The notes beneath the pieces were generated by a model, which saw only the letters and a list, made by a program, of their open reading frames with translations, did no database searches and was not told the origin of the DNA. From assembly GCA_023401925.1 (NCBI GenBank), contig JAEXDA010000010.1:1-44559 (forward strand): a stretch of DNA of 44,559 nt, given 5' to 3'. The translations under genes and the position numbers were made by a program. This document shows, piece after piece, positions 8,928-17,640 of this stretch. Source of the stretch: Bacillota bacterium (GTDB taxonomy: Bacteria > Bacillota > UBA4882 > UBA8346). Position 1 is the first letter of the stretch; each line of letters starts with the position of its first letter.

Positions 8928-9956
8928 ATGGGGAAAGTTAAAGCGGTCCGATTGAACGCAGATATTTTTCCGGTCAACGATGAAGAACGGGAATGGATCA
9001 AAGCCGCCGGAATTGATGAACTGGTGGAACTGGAGGATAGTAGTCCCGAAGCGATCATTCAGGTTTCGAAAGACGCTGATGTCTTATTGGTTACCACAGC
9101 CCCCATTGGGCGGGATGTGATCAACAGCCTCCAGAAATGCAAAGTCATTTGCCGGTACGGTGTAGGAACGGATAAGATCGATATAGAGGCCGCTACGAAA
9201 CGGGGGATCATGATAGTCAACGTACCGGATTTTTGTCTGAATGAAATGGCCGAACACACCATGGCGCTTCTTTTAAGTCTGGCCCGCAGACTGCCGGACA
9301 TGAATCAGAAGATGATTTCCGGGGAATGGAACACCGCGCGGTTATCCGCATTAAAAGGTATTTCCCGGGTAACCGGACAAATTTTGGGCTTAATCGGTTT
9401 TGGAAACATCGCCCGGGAAGTCGCTAAAAGAGCTCAAGCTTTCCATATGAAAATCTTAGACTACCACCGGAATGTCCATCCTGAAATCGAAAAAGATTTG
9501 GGGGTTGAACCGGTTTCATTAGAGAAATTGTTGCAAGAAAGCGATTATGTCGTTATCCTGATTCCATTATCTCCTCAAACCAAACACATCATCGGCGAGC
9601 GGGAACTCAAAATGATGAAAAAAAGCGCGGTGCTGATTAATATGGCAAGGGGTTTGATTGTAGATGAAATGGCTTTGGCAAAAGCTTTAAAAGAAAAATG
9701 GATTGCCGGCGCGGGGATCGACGTGTATGGCCATTTGGATGTATTCCAAGAACCCCATGGTCCTGTGAAAAGTCCGTTTCTAGGGCTAGAGAATGTAATT
9801 TTAACACCGCACGTCGGCGCTGTCTCCGTTGAAGCATTTGATGAAAGCCATAAAAAGGGTATCGCTGAGGTGAAGGGAATCCTCCAGGGTCTCTGGCCCC
9901 AAAATTGTGTGAATCCTCATGTCAAACCATGGTTTGACATCAACCGCCCCGGCTGA
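8928..9956 (+). CDS. D-isomer-specific 2-hydroxyacid dehydrogenase (SerA-like)
   Basis: A 342-residue NAD-dependent dehydrogenase. It has the split catalytic domain, the nucleotide-binding GLIGFGNIA at 154-162, the substrate-binding VCRYGVGTDKID-type block near 74-85, catalytic Arg241 in NMARGLIVDE and His295 in LTPHVGA. The length matches phosphoglycerate dehydrogenase or CtbP-like enzymes without an ACT domain. Substrate cannot be read from sequence. GGGGGTG precedes the ATG. It lies 107 bases after the aldolase and ends just before a bidirectional terminator. A second dehydrogenase of the family is at 11692-12657. Confidence 0.88.
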   Translation: MGKVKAVRLNADIFPVNDEEREWIKAAGIDELVELEDSSPEAIIQVSKDADVLLVTTAPIGRDVINSLQKCKVICRYGVGTDKIDIEAATKRGIMIVNVPDFCLNEMAEHTMALLLSLARRLPDMNQKMISGEWNTARLSALKGISRVTGQILGLIGFGNIAREVAKRAQAFHMKILDYHRNVHPEIEKDLGVEPVSLEKLLQESDYVVILIPLSPQTKHIIGERELKMMKKSAVLINMARGLIVDEMALAKALKEKWIAGAGIDVYGHLDVFQEPHGPVKSPFLGLENVILTPHVGAVSVEAFDESHKKGIAEVKGILQGLWPQNCVNPHVKPWFDINRPG

Positions 9957-10037
9957 AAACCGTGGTTGAAACCATCCCTATCCATCGGGCATGTATGAAT
10001 GATACCCTCCAGCCCATGGACGTCAAGCCGTTTTTTC

Positions 10038-10074
10038 GGTTATAGGCGGATTTTTGTAAAAACCGCCCATAACC
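10038..10074. terminator. Bidirectional terminator between convergent genes
   Basis: A long hairpin: arms GGTTAT-A-GGCGG-A-TTTTT and AAAAA-CCGCC-C-ATAACC around a 2-base loop, preceded by TTTTTT at 10031-10036. It sits between the + strand dehydrogenase and the minus-strand LarA-like gene and is suited to stop transcription from both sides. Confidence 0.7.
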
Positions 10075-10129
10075 TTCTTGATTAACATGGGTTTTGCCGG
10101 GAATATTGATGAAACCCAAAATAGCCGGA

Positions 10130-11425
10130 TCAAAATAAATTACCATTCCTATCAAAAATCATTTCCTGCGACTTTTCTAAAATATCCATCCGGGGATTCC
10201 CGCAGACATTTTCCAGTAAGTTTTCCGAGATATAAATTTCGTCCAGCTTTAACGTATTTTTGATCCGTACCAGTCTGGGATTTTGACGGCCAGTACCGTC
10301 ACAAGTCTGGATCGCGGCTTGAATCGCCAGTCGATCGTTGGCAAGTATTAACGGTATCTTTTGAAGAGCCGTACACCCTGATGTCAACGTATTGGGATAT
10401 GTTTTTTCAAAATCACACTGATCCCAAACCCGCCGCACCGAAAAATCCGCCATTCCTAAACCGTTAAAATTGCCATGGGTTTCTTCCGTTAGATTTAAAA
10501 CCACTATGCGCTGTTGTTTCATTCCTCCCTCCGCATAGGGCGTAGCGAAACGACCCGTAATATTGGGGTCCATTCCGTCTCCGCTAATATTTTTGCCAAT
10601 CTCATCCACCACCAAGACATCGATTTCCTCAATCAGAATAGCACCCATGTTCTTTTTGGCTTCCATAAGCAATTCCGGTTCTTCCGTCAAGATTCGCGCA
10701 GCCGGAATGGCTGTAATCCGGCGGGTTTGATCATAAGCGTTTTCGATCATCGCCAGGCCAAATAATATTTTACCGTCCTCTATGGCAACCTTGGCAATGG
10801 AAACCAGACTTTGCTCCATAAAATTCATACCCCGGGAGTGACAGAGTTCCGCCCCTTTTTGTTTACCGAGTCCAATGGCGATCATTTTTAAAAGGCCGCT
10901 CTCGTATGAGCCACGAAATCCAGTATGAGGTTTAATCCGGTTAACGACGATGATTCCATCCGCCTGATAAGCAACCTTGTCAATATAGACCGGTAATCCC
11001 GTGCCGGCCATCCCGATTGGCAATGTTTCCATCGTCGCCCGGATCGGGCATCCCATGGTTTCTTCCGTAATTTCCAAACTGGCCAGTATTTCTCTCTGCC
11101 CTTCCGCCGTTGCTCCTCCATGACTGCCCATTGCCGGCACAATAAAGGGGTTCCCTCCGACACCTTTCACCTCATCCACAATGGTTCTGATAATCCTGGC
11201 AATATTAGCAACGCCCCTGCTTCCGGCAGCGATGGCTATGGAATCCCCGGACCGGATCCGGTCCAAGGTTCCCGGACGTTGCAATTGTTCTCGCACTTCA
11301 TCCTCAATCGCTTCGCAACGGACATCATCAAACTGCTGTCGCACCTTGCAGACCTTCGGTATACGGACCTTCGAGAGCAGTTGAGCAACCATCCCATCGG
11401 TTTTAAATTTCCCTTCAGAGTGCAC
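10130..11425 (-). CDS. LarA-like (DUF2088, lactate racemase domain) protein
   Basis: About 430 residues. The N-terminal part belongs to the DUF2088/LarA family: it has AAGSRGVAN, then PAMGSHGGATAEGQ, then NRIKPHTGFRG. The founding member, LarA, is a lactate racemase that uses a nickel-pincer nucleotide cofactor; relatives act on other 2-hydroxyacids, which fits the two neighbouring 2-hydroxyacid dehydrogenases. The frame is open from 11455, but no ribosome binding site precedes that ATG. AGGAAGGGG stands just ahead of a GTG at 11425, which I take as the start. It is last in the minus-strand set, 237 bases after the dehydrogenase. Whether cofactor genes (larBCE) exist elsewhere is not visible. 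Confidence 0.75.
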   Translation of the reverse strand: MHSEGKFKTDGMVAQLLSKVRIPKVCKVRQQFDDVRCEAIEDEVREQLQRPGTLDRIRSGDSIAIAAGSRGVANIARIIRTIVDEVKGVGGNPFIVPAMGSHGGATAEGQREILASLEITEETMGCPIRATMETLPIGMAGTGLPVYIDKVAYQADGIIVVNRIKPHTGFRGSYESGLLKMIAIGLGKQKGAELCHSRGMNFMEQSLVSIAKVAIEDGKILFGLAMIENAYDQTRRITAIPAARILTEEPELLMEAKKNMGAILIEEIDVLVVDEIGKNISGDGMDPNITGRFATPYAEGGMKQQRIVVLNLTEETHGNFNGLGMADFSVRRVWDQCDFEKTYPNTLTSGCTALQKIPLILANDRLAIQAAIQTCDGTGRQNPRLVRIKNTLKLDEIYISENLLENVCGNPRMDILEKSQEMIFDRNGNLF

Positions 11426-11691
11426 AACGATCACCCCTTCCTCATCACCAAACATTCATGGTCACGAAAACTTTGTAACTCCGTACCTCTTAAAATGAGT
11501 GGTTCATCGCTAAACTTTTTTCAATATGCGCAACTCAAAGTATCATCAATGCTCTTTTATAGAATGAAATTTCAATCCTAATCATTGTATTTTTGGTATT
11601 ATATGGATATATCGTATCATACTTTCGTTATCGAACATTGGAATTATGCAAAAACTTTTTGGGTTCGCGATCACGCCGACTTACAACCCCA

Positions 11692-12657
11692 TCATGAACT
11701 CAACCGTATTTGATTTAAGGGCGCTCTGCCCTCCAAAAAATCCTTGGCGTTTTGCAACGAAAAACGGATGATCCGGTCATTGGCCTCATCACTGGCCGCG
11801 CCGATATGCGGCAGGGCGATGACCTTATTGCTGTGTAAAAGTTTGGAATCATAGGAAGGTTCGGTTGCAAAACTATCAATCGCGGCTCCAGCGATAACTC
11901 CGGTTTCCAGCGCTTGATAAAGCGCATCCTCATTAATGACCTGGCCCCGGGCGGTGTTAATCAAATAGGCCGTCGGCTTCATGGCCGTCAGTTGTGGCCA
12001 GTCGATCATATTTTGGGTTGTGCCATCCCCCGGAATATGCAGGCTCAAAAAATCGGCTTCTTTAAGGATTTCGTCCAACCGCACATATTGAAATCCCAGC
12101 TCTTGGGCTGCGGCATCATCCTGATACAGGTCACAAGCCAACACTTTCATATCAAAAGCCCTGGCATATCGGGCCAAGGTTTTTCCGATGGCCCCCATCC
12201 CGACGATGCCTAATATTTTTTTGGAAATTTCTTTACCAGGCTCCGCGTGCCAGATATGCCGGCGCATCTCTGCGTCACATTGCGGTATTTGGCGGGCCAT
12301 CCCGATCATGAGCCCGAACGCCAACTCGGCGACGGCGTTACTATTCATTCCGGGACAATTGGTAACCGTCACTTGATGCCGGAAGGCCGCCTGGAGATCA
12401 ATTTTGTCGAGCCCGACGCCGAATTTGCAAAGGATCTTCAATTTCCGGGCGGCGTCAAGAACCGCTTCGGTAACATGCTCCATGCCAAAGATGAAGGCAT
12501 CGGCATTTTGAATGATTTCACATAATTCCGCTTCTGCCACTTCAGTGTCATGAAACAAGGGGGTGACTTCATAGTCGTTGGAGGAACAAAAATCGGCCAC
12601 GGCCTGTTTGGTTATGGCTTCTTCCCTTTTGGTCAAGGTGATCAGTACTTTTTTCAT
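11692..12657 (-). CDS. D-isomer-specific 2-hydroxyacid dehydrogenase
   Basis: A 321-residue NAD-dependent dehydrogenase with CKFGVGLDKID near 77-87, the Rossmann motif GIVGMGAIG at 150-158, catalytic Arg237 in NTARGQV, Glu266 in FATEP and His284 in LPHIGA: the full Arg-Glu-His triad. AGGAGAA precedes the ATG. It starts 12 bases after the second permease stop, so it belongs to the transporter operon and probably acts on the imported compound or a product of it. It is only moderately similar to the dehydrogenase at 8928. Confidence 0.88.
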   Translation of the reverse strand: MKKVLITLTKREEAITKQAVADFCSSNDYEVTPLFHDTEVAEAELCEIIQNADAFIFGMEHVTEAVLDAARKLKILCKFGVGLDKIDLQAAFRHQVTVTNCPGMNSNAVAELAFGLMIGMARQIPQCDAEMRRHIWHAEPGKEISKKILGIVGMGAIGKTLARYARAFDMKVLACDLYQDDAAAQELGFQYVRLDEILKEADFLSLHIPGDGTTQNMIDWPQLTAMKPTAYLINTARGQVINEDALYQALETGVIAGAAIDSFATEPSYDSKLLHSNKVIALPHIGAASDEANDRIIRFSLQNAKDFLEGRAPLNQIRLSS

Positions 12658-12669
12658 GGATTGATTCTC

Positions 12670-13503
12670 CTATCCTTTCACTCCGCCCAAAGTCATTCCG
12701 GTCACCAGATACCGCGAGGCAATCATATACATAATGACCACAGGAACGGTGGCGACCATCGCTCCGGCCATCAAAGGCCCCCATGCAAAAGCGTCGGCAA
12801 CGATCATGTCCGACAAAGCCAAGGGAAGCGTCCGCGACATTTCATCGGTTAAAACAACCAGCGCGTATAAATACTCACACCAACACAAGGTAAACGAGAA
12901 AATCGCTGTCGCGACTATCCCGGGCAATGATAAAGGAAAAACCACCCGGAACATGGCCCCCGCTTTGGAGCTACCGTCAATGACGGCGGCTTCTTCCAAT
13001 TCCTTGGGGATCGACGAAAAATAAGAAATCAGCATCCAGGTGGCATACGGTATGGTAAAGGTGGGATAGAGCAACACCATGGCCAAAATGTTATTATTAA
13101 GCCCCAGGTTGCAGACTAGGATATATAACGGGATAAACAGGACGGTCCTGGGCATTAAATAAGCGTATAAAATACTTTTGGACATTACTTTGCGGCCCCG
13201 AAATTTCAACTTTGAAATCGCATAGGCTGCCAAGGCGCTCAAAACAATCGTGACGAGCGATACGACCGTCGCTACCAACAAGCTGTTTCGAAGGTTTATT
13301 AGAAATTTAGGGCTTGAGAATATCGTGGCATAGGATGTCCAAACGATTTTCTCCGGCCAAAAGGTCGGGACGATATTATAGATTTCCAGTTGGGTTTTGG
13401 TGGATGTAATAAATATCCAGTAAATCGGGAACAACGCGCATAGTAAAAATATCAGCAGGGTTGCATAGGTAAGCGTTTTTCTGGCCAATCCGGTGACATT
13501 CAT
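12670..13503 (-). CDS. Sugar ABC transporter permease, MalG type
   Basis: A 277-residue inner-membrane permease with six predicted helices, the first being TLLIFLLCALFPIYWIFI. The cytoplasmic EAA loop reads EELEEAAVIDGSSKAGAMF and contacts the ATPase in this family. The family (carbohydrate uptake type 1) works as a heterodimer with a MalF-type partner, here the gene ending 3 bases upstream. The ATP-binding subunit is not in the window; many Bacillota use one shared MsmX-type ATPase. Confidence 0.9.
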   Translation of the reverse strand: MNVTGLARKTLTYATLLIFLLCALFPIYWIFITSTKTQLEIYNIVPTFWPEKIVWTSYATIFSSPKFLINLRNSLLVATVVSLVTIVLSALAAYAISKLKFRGRKVMSKSILYAYLMPRTVLFIPLYILVCNLGLNNNILAMVLLYPTFTIPYATWMLISYFSSIPKELEEAAVIDGSSKAGAMFRVVFPLSLPGIVATAIFSFTLCWCEYLYALVVLTDEMSRTLPLALSDMIVADAFAWGPLMAGAMVATVPVVIMYMIASRYLVTGMTLGGVKG

Positions 13504-13506
13504 CCT

Positions 13507-14421
13507 TTACACCTCTGACTCCATGTTTTTTTTGATAATATAATGGACCAATCCGATCAAGGCCGGGAAAAGAAAGAGCGAAACGGCAATCGCCTTACTC
13601 AAATTCATGTTGAGAAAACCGTAAGTATAACTCAAGGTTGAAAGGACTTGCGTCCCATTGGCGGGACCGCCGCGAGTCAATAACCAGATAATCTCGAAAT
13701 CACTTAAGGTCCAAATGGTGGTGATAATCGACGCTAAAATGATGATGTTTTTAACCGCCGGCACTGTAATATGCCAGAATTGCCGAATCATATTGGCGCC
13801 GTCAATTCTAGCCGCCTCATAGAGGCCGATGTCCACGGTTTGCAGTCCGGCCAGAATGGAAATGCCCAAAAACGGCGTCCCGCGCCAAACGTTGACAATG
13901 ATAACCGAGGTCATCGCCAGCCAAGGTGTGGATAGCCAACCGACCGGATCTTTCATGATCCCGGAGTGGATTAAAATATAGTTTAAGGCCCCGCCGACAT
14001 CCGAATAAAGCCATTGCCAAATGTAAACGGAAACCAACGTGGGGATGGTCCAGGGTAAAATGAGCAAGGCCCTGAAAAAACTGCGTGCCTTGATATCTTC
14101 ATTCAGCACCAAGGCCATGATCATCCCGAAAAAAACTTTAAAAATCACGGCGACTATCGTAAAAATAAGGGTATTCAGCAAGGCTTTTAAAAACAACGGA
14201 TCAAAAATCAAGTTCCAATAATTTTGAAGGCCGGTAAATTGAGCAACGGCGCCAATCATTTTATCGGTCAGACTGATATAGATCGCCCAGCAAAACGGGA
14301 CCAACATCACCAGGATTAAATATCCGGCCGTCGGCGCAAGCAGCCAAAAAGCCAACCGGCTCTCCTTTTGCGAACGGGGCTTTTTCAGAAAATCCCTCTT
14401 CATGACATGATATTTCTCCAT
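13507..14421 (-). CDS. Sugar ABC transporter permease, MalF type
   Basis: A membrane protein of about 304 residues with six helices, starting with LAFWLLAPTAGYLILVML, and the EAA loop YEAARIDGANMIRQFWHIT. The frame is open to 14493, but GGAG lies 8 bases before the ATG at 14421 (MEKYHVMKRDF), which gives the usual N-terminus. It is followed 3 bases later by the MalG-type partner. A 345-base stretch full of hairpins separates it from the upstream binding-protein gene. Confidence 0.88.
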   Translation of the reverse strand: MEKYHVMKRDFLKKPRSQKESRLAFWLLAPTAGYLILVMLVPFCWAIYISLTDKMIGAVAQFTGLQNYWNLIFDPLFLKALLNTLIFTIVAVIFKVFFGMIMALVLNEDIKARSFFRALLILPWTIPTLVSVYIWQWLYSDVGGALNYILIHSGIMKDPVGWLSTPWLAMTSVIIVNVWRGTPFLGISILAGLQTVDIGLYEAARIDGANMIRQFWHITVPAVKNIIILASIITTIWTLSDFEIIWLLTRGGPANGTQVLSTLSYTYGFLNMNLSKAIAVSLFLFPALIGLVHYIIKKNMESEV

Positions 14422-14503
14422 CTTCACAACTCCAATAGCATGGCTATAGGGAGCGGGGAAAGCCGTCCGCTCCCTACGCATATTACAAAACAAACTTAGC
14501 TAT

Positions 14504-14632
14504 CTAGTAGAGCGTATCGTAAATAAATGGTAATCAAAAATGAGGAAGATACGCTCTACTTAAGTAAAACGTTCACAATCATTGAGTGCGCGTGCGTGCG
14601 CACGCGAGTTATTTAGAGAACGTTTTACTAGA
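14504..14632. repeat. Paired inverted-repeat element upstream of permease genes
   Basis: There are two adjacent perfect hairpins. The first has 13-base arms AGTAGAGCGTATC (14506-14518) and GATACGCTCTACT (14548-14560). The second has 12-base arms AGTAAAACGTTC (14563-14574) and GAACGTTTTACT (14618-14629) and contains the small hairpin CGCGTGCG/CGCACGCG (14589-14606). A shortened inverted copy lies at 1407-1456, so the element is dispersed. Confidence 0.8.
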
Positions 14633-14652
14633 AAATACTTTTGGTTTAAGTC

Positions 14653-14724
14653 TTTCTCTGTGTCTCCGTGTCTCTGTGGCCAATGAATGATTTTAGGCCA
14701 CAGAGACACAGAGAGCACAGAGAA
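14653..14724. repeat. CTCTGTG/CACAGAG inverted repeat
   Basis: Imperfect 29-base arms (14653-14681 and 14696-14724) built of TCTCTGTGTCTC-type words and their complement, ending GGCC/GGCC around a 14-base loop. This sequence type recurs between genes in many unrelated environmental bacteria. It follows the binding-protein stop codon within 50 bases, so it could end or stabilise that transcript. Confidence 0.75.
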
Positions 14725-14765
14725 AACCATTTTCATCTTTTTACGTACCCCAGCCGGGTTAGCCC

Positions 14766-16046
14766 CTACTTCCTGTATATTTGTTCAATCCGGGTCTGCA
14801 GTTCTTTCACCGCTTTTTCGGCAGGAACTTTATCCGCTAAAATTCGCTGGTAGGCGTCGGTGTAACAATGGGAATTAAACACTTCTCCGGCATGATTGGA
14901 GAATGGCCCTTTATAGCCAAGATATTTCATATATTTCAAATGATCCATAAACGGTTTATTCATGGGATCCCGCCAGATGGGGTCCTTGGCCGAATCTTGA
15001 TAAACCGGTACCAGATAGGGAACGCCCTGTTTAATCCACTGTCGATACCAATCCCGGTTGGCGCAGTATTCAATAAAGTCTTGAGCCAGCTCAGGGTTTT
15101 TGGTGCTTTTAAAGATTCCGTAATTACTGGTTCCGATGATCGGGTAGCGTCCCTTGGGTCCAGCGGGAGTCAGCGCCACGCCCGTTTTGGCATAAAGCCC
15201 GGGATTATCAGTTCTCAGCGATTCTACTAAGGTTCCCCCGTTGTAAACCATTACCGATTGGCCGCTGAGATAGGATTTATTATTGCCGGTGCCATCCCAG
15301 GCCACGACGCTGGGAGGATTGGATTTGTCCATCAAGTACATGTCGGCGATGAATTGAAACGCTTTGATCGTTTCCGGGCTGTAAATCGTGACCTTTTTTC
15401 CGTCGGCGCTGGTTTCCGAACCGCCGAAAGAGGCGATCAACGTTCTGGAAAACCATTCACTATCATTGGTCCCGCATCCCATTCCCGCTCCGTAGATCCC
15501 TTTGCCGGGATCGGTGGTTGCTTTGGCAATTTTGCGGAATTCAGCCCACGTTTCCGGCGGATGATTGAATCCAGCAGCTTTCAAAAGATCTTTGCGGTAA
15601 ATCAGGACATTCACATCCACCCACAGGGGGATGGCATAGCATTTCCCTTCAAATGTAACCGGTGTAGTGACGCCCGGTAAGAAGCCGCTTTGCTCTTTTT
15701 CAATCTTACGGCTGAGTGCGGTTAGGTCCATTAAAAGTCCCTTGGCATAAAACTCACCGATATCCTGATAAGCAAAAAAGCTTACATCCGGCGTTTGCCC
15801 GGATTCAATGGCCGCGCTCCATTTGGCATAAATATCCTTGTCCGGAATGGAGACGTAATTGACATCAACATTGTTTTTCTCCGCAAAGTCTTTAGCCCGC
15901 TTCGCCATGCTATCATTGACAAGGGTGGAGTAGGTTTTGGTAAACCAGACGGTAAGCGCAGGCTTTTGGGTTTCACAAACTCCGGCGGTTGCTAAAATCA
16001 AAATAAAGAGCACGATACCTAAAAAAATCAAGCCAAATTTTTTCAT
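14766..16046 (-). CDS. ABC transporter extracellular solute-binding protein (family 1)
   Basis: A 426-residue secreted binding protein. It opens with MKKFGLIFLGIVLFILILA, a signal peptide, followed by TAGVCE; that cysteine could be lipidated but the lipobox is atypical. The mature part has the family 1 pattern: LTVWFTKTY, SGQTPDVSFF, KCYAIPLWVDVNVLIYRK and a late KNPELAQDFIEYCAN. It would capture a sugar or sugar-derived solute outside the membrane for the permeases at 12670-14421. AGGAGAG is 7 bases before the ATG. The 345-base hairpin-rich gap to the permease start may let the binding protein be made in excess. Confidence 0.9.
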   Translation of the reverse strand: MKKFGLIFLGIVLFILILATAGVCETQKPALTVWFTKTYSTLVNDSMAKRAKDFAEKNNVDVNYVSIPDKDIYAKWSAAIESGQTPDVSFFAYQDIGEFYAKGLLMDLTALSRKIEKEQSGFLPGVTTPVTFEGKCYAIPLWVDVNVLIYRKDLLKAAGFNHPPETWAEFRKIAKATTDPGKGIYGAGMGCGTNDSEWFSRTLIASFGGSETSADGKKVTIYSPETIKAFQFIADMYLMDKSNPPSVVAWDGTGNNKSYLSGQSVMVYNGGTLVESLRTDNPGLYAKTGVALTPAGPKGRYPIIGTSNYGIFKSTKNPELAQDFIEYCANRDWYRQWIKQGVPYLVPVYQDSAKDPIWRDPMNKPFMDHLKYMKYLGYKGPFSNHAGEVFNSHCYTDAYQRILADKVPAEKAVKELQTRIEQIYRK

Positions 16047-16117
16047 TCAACACTCTCCTTTTTATAATTCTTTTTATTGATTATAAAGATGAAACAGCAA
16101 ATATTAATAGTTGTTCT

Positions 16118-16490
16118 GTCCGCCGCGGGTTCATTCGGGTTCATTGAACACGCCCACATGGCTATGTGTTCAAAAAACGTTCCAAAGCCCAGTTTCACCA
16201 GGATCGGTGGTCAATGTCGTCAACCCGAGCATCCATAAAAGGAAAAATGTAAACTAAAATGCTTCGTCCGCAATCCGCGGGTTAAAACCCACGGCTGGTT
16301 GAGCCCAATCCGGTTAAAACCGGATCAAAAATTTGGGCGCGTTTATTTTTAATTTTGGGTTTAACCCCATTTATGGGGTTTGAACTGTATTAGCCGTGTG
16401 GTTTGTCGCGTCCTTGGACGCGCACCCGCGGCGGGCAAACGAACCGATAGCATTTGGAAATCATTGGTTTCTTAAGTTGACGACATTGGC
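16118..16490. repeat. Cluster of palindromes upstream of the binding-protein gene
   Basis: No gene lies in 16047-16611. It holds several perfect inverted repeats: CCGCCGCGGGT at 16120 with its complement at 16424; CAATGTCGTCAA at 16212 with its complement at 16477; TTGAACAC/GTGTTCAA at 16144-16173; ATCCGG/CCGGAT at 16308-16325; AACCCCAT/ATGGGGTT at 16363-16380; CGCGTCC/GGACGCG at 16407-16422. A near-perfect CCGCGGGTT/AACCCACGG lies at about 16275-16294. Confidence 0.7.
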
Positions 16491-16611
16491 TCCGTGGTAC
16501 TTTGTAGCTTATTCTTTAAGGGTTGACGTTAATTATTTTTGCTGAATAAACTTTATAATCCATTTCTTTTTAATTCATGATCTCCACCATCCCCCTTCCA
16601 AAAAACTCAGA

Positions 16612-17388
16612 TCAGAGCCGCCCGGCGGCAAAAACTTCCCGCATCTGCTTCAGCAAATCTTTGGCTCCAAGCAGCAGCAAGTCGGTATCCGCGGCGATCG
16701 AGATCATGTCCACGCCGCGGTCGCGCCAGCGCAGAATATCTTCATGAGCGCAGGCGCCACTAGAAAGGCCAATGGGTTTGCCGGCGGCGCGCACCTTATC
16801 GATGACGGACTGAATTACAGTGGATACTTCCGGACTATCCCATTCGCCGATTTTACCCATGGAAGCGGCCAGGTCGCGGGGGCCAATCACCAAACCGTCA
16901 ATTTCTTCAATGGTCAAAATGCGATCCAAGTCCCGCACCGCGTCAATGTGCTCAACTTGGACGAATTTCAGCAGCAGCTGATCGACGCAAGCGAGATAAT
17001 CCTGAATATCGATATTGCCAAATTGAATGGCGCGGCGCGGGCCGAAACCGCGGCTCCCTTTGGGAGGATACATGCAGGACTCCACCGCTTTTTTTGCCTC
17101 CTGATAGGAATTGACCATCGGAAAGACGATACCGTCCGGCCCCATCTCCAGAACCGGCTTGGCCCGCACCGGATCATTCCAGGGAATCCGCACGATGGCG
17201 GAGACTCCCGCAGCCCGCGCCGCAATCAAATGCTGTTGCAAGTGATATAAATCGATCGCGGTGTGTTCCATGTCGATCCACAGATAGTCAAAACCGAGAT
17301 TGCCGATGAGTTCGGTGATGGCGCTATCGTTTAAGGAAATGTGGGTGCCCAGGGCGGGGAGTTTCTGTTTTAGTTTCGTAAATAGCAT
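16612..17388 (-). CDS. HpcH/HpaI family class II aldolase
   Basis: A 258-residue TIM-barrel aldolase. The motif DYLWIDMEHTAID holds Asp39, Glu41 and His42 of the family metal/substrate site. VRIPWND follows the catalytic-arginine strand, and VQVEHIDAV and GPRDLAASMG are typical. The family splits 2-keto-3-deoxy acids (or 4-hydroxy-2-oxo acids) into pyruvate plus an aldehyde with a divalent metal. It is the first minus-strand gene of the metabolic block, 565 bases ahead of the binding-protein gene. AAAGGACG precedes the ATG by about 11 bases. With the two dehydrogenases it fits sugar-acid or hydroxyacid breakdown; the exact substrate is open. Confidence 0.87.
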   Translation of the reverse strand: MLFTKLKQKLPALGTHISLNDSAITELIGNLGFDYLWIDMEHTAIDLYHLQQHLIAARAAGVSAIVRIPWNDPVRAKPVLEMGPDGIVFPMVNSYQEAKKAVESCMYPPKGSRGFGPRRAIQFGNIDIQDYLACVDQLLLKFVQVEHIDAVRDLDRILTIEEIDGLVIGPRDLAASMGKIGEWDSPEVSTVIQSVIDKVRAAGKPIGLSSGACAHEDILRWRDRGVDMISIAADTDLLLLGAKDLLKQMREVFAAGRL

Positions 17389-17516
17389 AGCATTGAACGT
17401 CCTTTCTATTTTTTAGTTGAATCATATTTTTTAAAATGCATGGGTCAAAATTCATGAATGATTTATTCAAACACATCGGAAGCTTTGAGATAACATCGCT
17501 AGTTTGAGAGTAACGA

Positions 17517-17592
17517 TTGTGAGAGAATAGTAATTATGGTAAAATAAAAATGTATATCTAAATATACAAAAAATGATAATAGTTATTATCAT
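17517..17592 (+). promoter_or_regulatory. Promoter and twin operators of the XRE regulator gene
   Basis: TTGTGA at 17517-17522, a 17-base spacer and TAAAAT at 17540-17545 give a start near 17552. Two palindromes lie on and just after it: TGTATAT/ATATACA at 17551-17568, perfect 7-base arms, and ATGATAATA/TATTATCAT at 17573-17592. Their place suggests self-repression by the XRE protein encoded downstream. Confidence 0.6.
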
Positions 17593-17640
17593 GAATATAT
17601 ACTAAAGTTATCTTTTTGTCAACCGCTAAAAGGAGAAAAT

